From NCBI GenBank assembly GCA_020024915.1, contig JAHHSZ010000025.1:1-19968 (forward strand): a stretch of 19,968 bases of DNA, in the 5' to 3' direction. Positions 16,394 through 19,968 of this stretch are shown in pieces. Below the pieces are notes generated by a model. It worked only from the letters and a program-made list of their open reading frames with translations. It made no database searches and was not told where the DNA came from. Origin of the DNA: Fusobacterium sp. (lineage in GTDB: Bacteria; Fusobacteriota; Fusobacteriia; Fusobacteriales; Fusobacteriaceae). How positions within the stretch are numbered: the first letter of the stretch is position 1; the number at the start of each line of letters is the position of its first letter. The translations under genes and the position numbers were made by a program.

Positions 16394-16650
16394 TTTCTAC
16401 CTCCAATTATATTAAAAAATTCATTACATCTACTGAAAAGCGTTTGAGTCCCATAAGAGGTAACATACACCTTCTTATCAGTGAGGACAACACTTTTTTT
16501 ATCTTTTAGAGTTAACTCTACTAACTCTTTATGTTTGAGCTCATTTTGGAAGAACTCAATATTTTCGCTACTTTGAATATGTATATAATCAATAATAAGC
16601 AAAATATCCTTTGTGGGAATCATGAGACTATTTTCTAAAAAAAGATACAT
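16390..16650 (-). CDS. remB: RemB-like small protein (DUF370/YaaB family)
   Basis: This is an 86-residue protein related to Bacillus YaaB/RemB. The N-terminus MYLFLENSLMIPTKDILLIIDY, the central KSVVLTDKKVYVT segment and the following SYGTQTLFSR match the layout of that family (a hairpin start, then strand, then STLKKR-like turn). The family's relatives RemA and RemB act in control of biofilm matrix genes and RemA binds DNA, but the role of RemB outside Bacillus is unknown. Its start overlaps the previous stop (TAATG) and its stop overlaps the gyrB GTG, so it is embedded in a tightly coupled operon between dciA and gyrB, the same position beside gyrB that it holds in Firmicutes. Confidence 0.78.
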   Translation of the reverse strand: MYLFLENSLMIPTKDILLIIDYIHIQSSENIEFFQNELKHKELVELTLKDKKSVVLTDKKVYVTSYGTQTLFSRCNEFFNIIGGRK

Positions 16651-17264
16651 TACTCATCTTCTTCATCAGATAATCCATTATCTTTTATATATTTTTTAGC
16701 ATTTCCATTGTCTATACAGACTTTACAAAATAACTCTTCTCCCTCATATAGCATCCCACAAACTTTACACTTTTTAAAACCATGAGCTAGGAGATAGTGC
16801 TCTCTCTCTAAAGCCATCTTACTAAGTGCAGTGACTTTCTCTAAAATTCTATTATTTAAAGTCTCTCCAGTCAGAGAGGAAAGATCATTTGTATTCTTTA
16901 CATCAGTATTATTATCAGTAGTACTTTGGATATTTTCCTCTGTATCTACCTTTGCTAGATAAGCTTCTCTATTTTCATCTAGCTTACCAGATTTTATAAC
17001 GATATCCTGTATAATCTCCTCATCAAAATACTCATTTATAATCTTAATATATCTGTTTTTTTCAAGTGTAAAATGATGAACAAAAACAGGACTATTAACT
17101 CTGATGTGAAGGATACCATCTTTTATAAAATCAGGTTGGCACTCCTTACATATCTTACCTACAATCTTACTCCATTCAGATTTAAGTATCCCCTCTTTAA
17201 GACGTCTGCTTTTTTTTACAGCAACATCTATCATCTCACTAACATTACTTAATTTCTCGGCCAT
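16650..17264 (-). CDS. dciA: DciA-family (DUF721) protein with C-terminal zinc ribbon
   Basis: DUF721/DciA proteins are the ancestral loader or operator of the replicative helicase DnaB in bacteria lacking DnaC/DnaI. The N-terminal half (about 1-90 of 204) shows the family pattern: EWSKIVGKICKECQPDFIKDG, ILHIRVNSPVFVHHF, then a basic helix and INEYF. A low-complexity Asn/Thr/Asp linker (about 108-135) leads to a CX2C-X10-CX2C zinc-ribbon-like module (C166, C169, C180, C183) and an acidic end (SDEEDE). The start is uncertain: the ATG at 17264 overlaps recF by 20 bases; an in-frame GTG at 17279 would add five residues, and neither has a strong ribosome site. The stop overlaps the remB start. 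Confidence 0.75.
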   Translation of the reverse strand: MAEKLSNVSEMIDVAVKKSRRLKEGILKSEWSKIVGKICKECQPDFIKDGILHIRVNSPVFVHHFTLEKNRYIKIINEYFDEEIIQDIVIKSGKLDENREAYLAKVDTEENIQSTTDNNTDVKNTNDLSSLTGETLNNRILEKVTALSKMALEREHYLLAHGFKKCKVCGMLYEGEELFCKVCIDNGNAKKYIKDNGLSDEEDE

Positions 17265-18342
17265 ATTCAATTTCACCACTTTCTACATAAAAATCTTTGG
17301 AGTCTATTCCCAATTTATTTGTTGAACTCAAGAGCACTTGAATATTTCTTTTTTCAAGATAATTCAAGATACTATCCTTTCTGTTGGAGTCAAAATAAGA
17401 TGATATATCATCAATAATAAGCACAGGATTTTCCTTTTTTTCTCTGATTATCATATCAATTTCAGAGAGTTTTAAAGAGAAAATTATAGATTTTTTCTCA
17501 CCTTGAGAAGCAGTAGACTTTGCTTCATGTCCATTGAGAATGAAAAGAAAATCATCTTTTTGAGGTCCACACAGAGAGAACCCATATCTTTTTTCTTGAG
17601 TAAATTTTTTCTCTATTTTTTCTTTTAAAAGTCTTTTTATATCTTCAAAAGAGAGCTTTTTGATATTTCCTAGATGACAATCATAGGATAAACTCAACTC
17701 TTTCTTATTATCAAATAATTTTCTATAATTTAGATTTAAGATGATTGAGATTCTTTGTACATATTCCAATCTCTTCTCAATGACCTTAGCTCCATACTTG
17801 ATAAACTCCTCTTCATATATTGAGAATTCAGGATCTCTTGTTTTTTGCTCTTTTAGATATTTATTTCTAATCTTAAGGAGTTTGTTATAGTTTTTTAAAT
17901 CTTGGAAATACTCATTATTTGCTTGGGCAATTTCACCGTCAAAAAAAGCTCTCCTCACTGATGGAGAACCTGTAATTAAAATAATATCTTCAGGTATATA
18001 TGTCACTATATTTAATCTTCCATAAAACTCATCATATGATATTTTTTTATTGTTGTAATAGTATTCCTTCTTCTCACTATTAAACTTTAGTGTAAGGGAT
18101 TTTTCAGATATACTGTCTTTATATAAGATATACACTCCAGTCTTAGCTGAGCCATATTTCATTACTTCGTTGACTTTTGAGGTTCTAAAACTTTTTCCTG
18201 TAGCATTAAAATATACAGCCTCTAATAAACTTGTCTTTCCTTGACCATTTTTTCCAAAAAATAGATTAAGTTTTGGAAAAAATTTAATATTTCCATCAAT
18301 TAAATTTCTAAAGTTCACATAATTAATCTCTAATATTTCCAA
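17245..18342 (-). CDS. recF: DNA replication and repair protein RecF
   Basis: RecF is an SMC-like ATPase that helps load RecA at single-strand gaps. It is 365 residues. It begins MEILEINYVNFRN, the usual RecF opening. Walker A is GKNGQGKTS (30-38), the ABC signature STASQGEKK is at 276-284, and Walker B with D-loop (VLIIDDISSYFD) is at 307-318. The central helical arms are rich in Lys and Glu. The start codon is TTG (18340-18342), fixed by the conserved N-terminus and by GGTGG eight bases upstream. It lies 23 bases after yaaA. Its 3' end overlaps the DciA-like gene. Confidence 0.96.
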   Translation of the reverse strand: MEILEINYVNFRNLIDGNIKFFPKLNLFFGKNGQGKTSLLEAVYFNATGKSFRTSKVNEVMKYGSAKTGVYILYKDSISEKSLTLKFNSEKKEYYYNNKKISYDEFYGRLNIVTYIPEDIILITGSPSVRRAFFDGEIAQANNEYFQDLKNYNKLLKIRNKYLKEQKTRDPEFSIYEEEFIKYGAKVIEKRLEYVQRISIILNLNYRKLFDNKKELSLSYDCHLGNIKKLSFEDIKRLLKEKIEKKFTQEKRYGFSLCGPQKDDFLFILNGHEAKSTASQGEKKSIIFSLKLSEIDMIIREKKENPVLIIDDISSYFDSNRKDSILNYLEKRNIQVLLSSTNKLGIDSKDFYVESGEIEYGREIK

Positions 18343-18365
18343 AGCTTAATCCACCCTATAAAAAA

Positions 18366-18572
18366 TTATTTAACTAAAAAAGTCTCTCCAGCAGCTTCAA
18401 CCTTATCTCCAGGATATAACTTCTTTCCTCTTCTTACTTCCATTTCACCATTTACCTTAACATTTCCGTCAAGAATAAAGAATTTTGCATCTACTCCAGT
18501 ATCACACACACCAGTCCATTTTAAAAATTGATCCAACTTAATGAATTCAGTTGAAATTTTAATCTCTTTCAT
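18366..18572 (-). CDS. yaaA: S4-domain RNA-binding protein YaaA
   Basis: A 68-residue protein consisting of a single S4-like RNA-binding domain. The motif order (TEFIKLDQFLKWTGV, DAKFFILDGNVKVNGE, RRGKKLYPGDKVE) is that of the YaaA/YlmH-like small proteins encoded before recF in Firmicutes. The precise RNA target is unknown. It is the first gene of the recF-gyrB operon: ATG at 18572, AAGGAG about eight bases upstream, and a good promoter about 50 bases upstream. The reading frame is intact and the length is normal. Confidence 0.9.
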   Translation of the reverse strand: MKEIKISTEFIKLDQFLKWTGVCDTGVDAKFFILDGNVKVNGEMEVRRGKKLYPGDKVEAAGETFLVK

Positions 18573-18627
18573 GTTTTAACTCCTTGATATCTATACTTAC
18601 TTTAAAAAAATAATCAGCTTACTCCAT

Positions 18628-18656
18628 ATTATATCATATTTTTAATGATTTTCCAA
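18628..18656 (-). promoter_or_regulatory. Promoter of the yaaA-recF-dciA-remB-gyrB operon
   Basis: On the minus strand TTGGAA (18651-18656) is followed after 17 bases by a perfect TATAAT (18628-18633) preceded by TGA, an extended -10. Transcription would start near 18621, giving a leader of about 50 bases before yaaA. It is the best promoter match in the window. Confidence 0.75.
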
Positions 18657-18709
18657 TGTTTATAATGCTTACATCTTTGATAATATTTTCTAAAAATTTT
18701 GAAAATTAT

Positions 18710-18733
18710 GAAAGTTATAATGAAAGATATAAT
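18710..18733 (+). repeat. Tandem 12-base direct repeat upstream of adh
   Basis: GAAAGTTATAAT (18710-18721) is directly followed by GAAAGATATAAT (18722-18733), identical at 11 of 12 positions. A related GAAAATTAT (18701-18709) precedes them. They lie just above the adh promoter and could be binding sites or simply A/T-rich drift. Confidence 0.5.
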
Positions 18734-18749
18734 AAATTGTTATTCTTTG

Positions 18750-18758
18750 TGATATAAT
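18750..18758 (+). promoter_or_regulatory. Extended -10 promoter of adh
   Basis: TGATATAAT gives a perfect -10 (18753-18758) with the TG extension. No clear -35 stands 17 bases upstream, which is tolerable for an extended -10 promoter. The start would be near 18765, about 29 bases before the adh ATG. Two other TATAAT hexamers upstream (18716 and 18728) are possible alternatives. Confidence 0.6.
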
Positions 18759-18793
18759 ATAGAAAGGGAAGGATAAAAAGAGAGGTGGAGCCC

Positions 18794-19963
18794 ATGTATA
18801 AGTTTGTATATAATATTCCGACTAAGGTGTATTTTGGAAGTGGTCAGCTATCAAAGTTGGGAAAAGAGATTAAAAAGTTAGGAGATAGAGTTTTAATCTG
18901 TTATGGTGGTGGCTCTATAAAAAGGATTGGACTCTATGATCAAGTTTTAGAAGAGCTGAAAAAAGAGGAATTAGAGATATTTGAATTGAGTGGAATTGAG
19001 CCAAATCCAAGAGTAACATCTGTAAATGCAGGAGCAGCTATCTGTAAAAAAGAGCAAATAGATGTACTTTTGGCAATAGGTGGAGGATCTGTAATAGATT
19101 GTACTAAAGCTATTGCAGCAGCTAATTACTATGAGGGAGATGCTTGGGATATAGTTACAAAAAAGGTACCTGTGACAAAATGTCTACCAATTGTAACAAT
19201 TTTAACTTTAGCAGCAACAGGTTCAGAGATGGATGCTGGTGGAGTAATTAGTAATATGGAGACAAATGATAAGATTGGTGTAGCTTCACCATTGATGCAA
19301 CCTAAGGTATCATTCTTAGATCCTAAGAATACATATACCGTGTCTTCTTATCAAACTGCTTGTGGATCAGTGGACATACTTTCCCATATAATTGAGACAT
19401 ATTTTAATACAGAAGGAAGTATGTATATGTTAGATTGTTTTATGGAAGGAATGATGAAAGGTGTTGTAAAATATGCACCAATAGCAATGAAAGATCCAGA
19501 AAATGAGGAAGCAAGAGCTAATTTGATGTGGACCTCTTCTTGGGCTATAAATGGATTTGTAAGAAGTTGTCAACATTGTAGTTGGAGTTGTCACTCTATG
19601 GAGCATCAACTTTCAGCTTACTATGATATAACACATGGGCTTGGACTAGGAATTCTTACTCCTCGTTGGATGAGATATATATTAGATGAAGAGAATGCAG
19701 AAAGATTTAAAAATTTTGCTGTTGCTGTCTTTGGAGTGGACTCAAAATTGGATAATATGAGTGCAGCTCTAGAAGGAATAAAAAGATTTGAAGAGTTTCT
19801 ATTTGTTGAGCTTGGACTTACAAGGAGTTTAAAAGAGTTGGGTATAGATAGAACTCATTTTGATATAATGGCTGAAAAAGCTTGTGGAAATGGAATTTTA
19901 AAGGGATTCAAAGAGCTTAATAAAGAGGATATAAAAAGAATCTATGAAATGTGCTTGGATTAA
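18794..19963 (+). CDS. Iron-type (group III) NAD(P)H-dependent alcohol/butanol dehydrogenase, BdhA/YqhD-like
   Basis: This enzyme reduces aldehydes to alcohols with NAD(P)H. It is 389 residues. The nucleotide site has YGGGSIKR (37-44), with the GGGS-X-K pattern typical of the NADPH-preferring BdhA/YqhD branch, and GGGSVIDCTKAIA (96-108). Metal ligands are D194, H198, H267 and H281, at the same numbers as in E. coli YqhD, in SVDILSH and HSMEHQLSAYYDITHG. A Cys-rich stretch (CQHCSWSC, 259-266) sits directly before H267. The ATG at 18794 is chosen over a GTG three codons earlier, which overlaps the AGAGGTGGAG ribosome site. It is transcribed away from the gyrase cluster and ends five bases before the window edge. 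The exact alcohol is unknown. Confidence 0.93.
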   Translation: MYKFVYNIPTKVYFGSGQLSKLGKEIKKLGDRVLICYGGGSIKRIGLYDQVLEELKKEELEIFELSGIEPNPRVTSVNAGAAICKKEQIDVLLAIGGGSVIDCTKAIAAANYYEGDAWDIVTKKVPVTKCLPIVTILTLAATGSEMDAGGVISNMETNDKIGVASPLMQPKVSFLDPKNTYTVSSYQTACGSVDILSHIIETYFNTEGSMYMLDCFMEGMMKGVVKYAPIAMKDPENEEARANLMWTSSWAINGFVRSCQHCSWSCHSMEHQLSAYYDITHGLGLGILTPRWMRYILDEENAERFKNFAVAVFGVDSKLDNMSAALEGIKRFEEFLFVELGLTRSLKELGIDRTHFDIMAEKACGNGILKGFKELNKEDIKRIYEMCLD

Positions 19964-19968
19964 TTTAA

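Larger units (their letters stand above)
18573..18793. other. Divergent intergenic region between yaaA and adh
   Basis: The 221-bp gap is very A/T-rich. It holds the yaaA promoter on one strand, the adh promoter on the other, an ATTTTC/GAAAAT inverted repeat (18685-18690 with 18701-18706) and a tandem 12-base repeat (18710-18733). I looked for DnaA boxes of the TTATNCACA type and saw none, so I do not call it an origin. No small gene or RNA structure was recognised. Confidence 0.7.

Noticed and set aside
18573..18793. Possible replication origin between divergent yaaA and adh
   Set aside because: The A/T-rich gap and gene orientation are suggestive, but I see no cluster of TTATNCACA-type DnaA boxes, and dnaA is not adjacent.

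Overview
The window comes from a low-GC anaerobe, and every clue points to Fusobacterium or a close relative. It has a complete Rnf operon in the order C-D-G-E-A-B, an oxygen-sensitive iron-sulfur serine dehydratase, and a GyrA whose quinolone-determining region reads Ser79...Gly83, the wild-type pair described for fusobacteria. I cannot settle the species from the sequence alone. The content is core metabolism and information processing. I found no insertion sequence, prophage, CRISPR array, tRNA or rRNA.

Layout: sixteen of the seventeen complete genes lie on the minus strand; only the alcohol dehydrogenase at the right edge is on the plus strand. Reading the minus strand from right to left there are four blocks. 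(1) 18572-14486: yaaA, recF, a DciA/DUF721 gene, remB and gyrB, mostly overlapping or a few bases apart, behind a promoter at 18628-18656. (2) 14389-7110: gyrA with its own extended -10 promoter, then a universal-stress-like protein, a YfcE-type phosphodiesterase, pheS and pheT. No terminator is seen until the strong hairpin at 7052-7103. (3) 7011-5224: sdaA (L-serine dehydratase) and pth. (4) 5129-93: rnfCDGEAB, with a promoter just upstream of rnfC and a 15-bp hairpin terminator at 42-81. Plus-strand adh (18794-19963) diverges from yaaA across a 221-bp A/T-rich gap.

How the genes fit together: block 1 is the origin-type replication and repair cluster (RecF, helicase loader, gyrase), but dnaA and dnaN are not next to it. 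The order combines features known from Firmicutes (yaaA, remB) and Actinobacteria (DUF721 between recF and gyrB). Block 2 joins gyrase A to phenylalanyl-tRNA synthetase through two small genes. Blocks 3 and 4 suit an amino-acid fermenter: serine is deaminated to pyruvate, pyruvate oxidation supplies reduced ferredoxin, and Rnf couples ferredoxin oxidation to NAD reduction and ion pumping. The alcohol dehydrogenase can re-oxidise NAD(P)H by reducing aldehydes. The step from pyruvate to ferredoxin is not in the window and is inferred.

Start sites: several genes use GTG (rnfA, rnfD, gyrB) or TTG (recF). For rnfB, rnfC, sdaA, the universal-stress-like gene and adh I moved the start to an internal ATG because the Shine-Dalgarno sequence lies inside the longer reading frame. 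No stretch above 300 bases lacks a gene; the longest is 18573-18793.
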